From positions 1 to 7,450 of the forward strand of contig JBEKFZ010000153.1 of NCBI GenBank assembly GCA_050013075.1: 7,450 nucleotides of DNA. The letters are read 5' to 3'. This document shows, one piece after another, positions 6,981 through 7,450 of the stretch (positions within the stretch are counted from its first letter, which is position 1; each line of letters opens with the position of its first letter). The notes beneath the pieces are model-generated. The model did not search any database, was not told the DNA's origin, and saw only the letters and a program-made list of their open reading frames with translations. A program made the position numbers and the translations under genes. The DNA comes from JBEKIK01 sp050013075. Lineage in GTDB: Bacteria > Planctomycetota > Planctomycetia > Pirellulales > Thermoguttaceae.

Positions 6981-7125
6981 GATTCCCATGCCGGAGCCTG
7001 GGAACCAGGAACAAATCCAATCTGGGTGGAGTGAAAACGAACGTCGTGAAAAGAATCTGAGCCAGGAAAAAGAATCAGAGCCGGGGCGTGTCGCCCCGGC
7101 ATCTCCGGGCCGACACGGCCCGGCT
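6981..7125. repeat. Composite palindromic element, copy B (inverted relative to copy A)
   Basis: This is copy A in reverse orientation. CCGGGGCG (7081-7088) pairs with CGCCCCGG (7092-7099) around TGT. CCGGGCCG (7105-7112) pairs with CGGCCCGG (7116-7123) around ACA. On the left, a decayed GGTTCCCA-type palindrome occupies 6981-7006 (GATTCCCATG...CTGGGAACC). The connecting segment 7010-7048 is 39 bases, exactly as in copy A (3220-3258), and shares CACGAC, TTC and TCCAC blocks on the matching strand. Copy B carries an extra 19-base tandem duplication: AGAATCTGAGCC at 7052-7063 and AGAATCAGAGCC at 7071-7082. It ends 57 bases before the topA start. Confidence 0.85.
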
Positions 7126-7182
7126 GGGATGAGAAAATGTGCTAAGTTTGAGATACTAAAATAATTAGCCCCGGGTGAATAA

Positions 7183-7450
7183 ATGGCCAAGAGACAAAAA
7201 ACCTCGGATCGAAACCCGCTGGTAATCGTGGAATCGCCGGCCAAGGCAAGGACTATTAGCAAGTTTCTTGGCCCAAAATATACTATCGAGGCCAGTATCG
7301 GCCACATTCGCGACCTGCCCGAAGGCGCAAAGGAAATACCCGAGGCCTACAAAGGCCAGGACTGGGCTTATCTGGGCGTGAACGTGGAAGAAAATTTCGA
7401 GCCGATTTACATCATCCCCCACGATAAGACAAAGCAGGTCCGCAAGCTCA
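7183..7450 (+). CDS. topA: DNA topoisomerase I, N-terminal part (truncated by window end)
   Basis: Type IA topoisomerase, which relaxes negative supercoils by cutting one DNA strand through a tyrosine intermediate. The first 89 residues are present and in frame to the window edge. Residues 13-25 (LVIVESPAKARTI) are the start of the TOPRIM domain, with Glu 17 matching the conserved catalytic Glu of bacterial TopA. The following KFLGPKYTIEASIGHIRDLP is a standard TopA stretch. FEPIYIIPHDKTKQVRKL continues the TOPRIM domain. The active-site tyrosine and zinc domains lie beyond the window. The ATG at 7183 follows a modest GGGTGA about seven bases upstream, and the short basic N-terminal tail before the TOPRIM is common. 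It is divergent from the SurA-like gene, with the composite palindromic element just upstream. Confidence 0.95.
   Translation, partial: MAKRQKTSDRNPLVIVESPAKARTISKFLGPKYTIEASIGHIRDLPEGAKEIPEAYKGQDWAYLGVNVEENFEPIYIIPHDKTKQVRKL

Larger units (their letters stand above)
6818..7182. other. Divergent intergenic region between the SurA-like gene and topA
   Basis: These 365 bases hold no credible gene. From left to right they contain the ribosome-binding sequence of the SurA-like gene (GGAAGGA, minus strand 6833-6827), a perfect 17-base palindrome with promoter-like hexamers around it (6857-6891), and an AT-richer stretch. Next come the composite palindromic element (6981-7125) and a 57-base AT-rich leader before topA. 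A plus-strand TTGACA at 6864-6869, followed after 16 bases by AGTAAT (6886-6891), is a possible topA promoter. It would give a leader of nearly 300 bases containing the hairpins. TAAAAT at 7157-7162 is a nearer -10 candidate without a good -35. Confidence 0.6.

Noticed and set aside
3162..7125. Composite transposon bounded by the inverted repeats
   Set aside because: No transposase or target-site duplication is visible, and the enclosed genes look like ordinary chromosomal genes continuous with the ABC cluster outside.
6933..7307. Minus-strand open frame of 124 codons overlapping the topA start
   Set aside because: It is repeat-derived in part and antisense to the well-conserved TopA TOPRIM sequence.

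Overview
This window most likely comes from a planctomycete. Two things point there. The ABC-2 permeases have the MPIFDQGYxHW-type N-terminus and the 'EEQTLTYLLIRPLPRW' loop that I associate with planctomycete export clusters. The intergenic spaces also carry GC-rich hairpin repeats (GGTTCCCACGC palindromes and CCGGGGCG/CCGGGCCG double hairpins) of a kind scattered through those genomes. This placement rests on family knowledge and was not checked by a search.

Layout, right to left along the minus strand: (1) an 808-residue membrane-anchored SurA/PpiD-like protein (6817-4391) with a long Lys/Glu/Pro/Ala-rich insert; (2) an ABC ATPase (4306-3392); (3) a 284-base gap filled by palindromic repeats; (4) an ABC-2 permease (3107-1917); (5) a second ABC ATPase (1962-994) overlapping the end of the permease; (6) a second, smaller permease (997-152) joined to that ATPase by an ATGA overlap. 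The minus-strand series ends in a block of five 7-base repeats that includes the last stop codon. On the plus strand, the start of topA (DNA topoisomerase I) begins at 7183 and runs off the window. It is divergent from the SurA-like gene across a 365-base intergenic region.

Two ATPases and two permeases in one co-directional cluster suggest one heteromeric ABC-2 system or two related ones, probably exporting or maintaining envelope components. The substrate cannot be read from sequence. The SurA-like protein upstream may act on the same envelope side, but that link is inferred from position only. TopA is an unrelated housekeeping gene.

I see no new defence system, CRISPR array, transposase or RNA gene. 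The most unusual structure is a composite palindromic element present twice in inverted orientation (3162-3286 and 6981-7125). It keeps the same internal 39-base spacing in both copies and brackets the SurA-like gene and the first ATPase. The next most interesting is a perfect 17-base palindrome (6859-6875) in the divergent promoter region.
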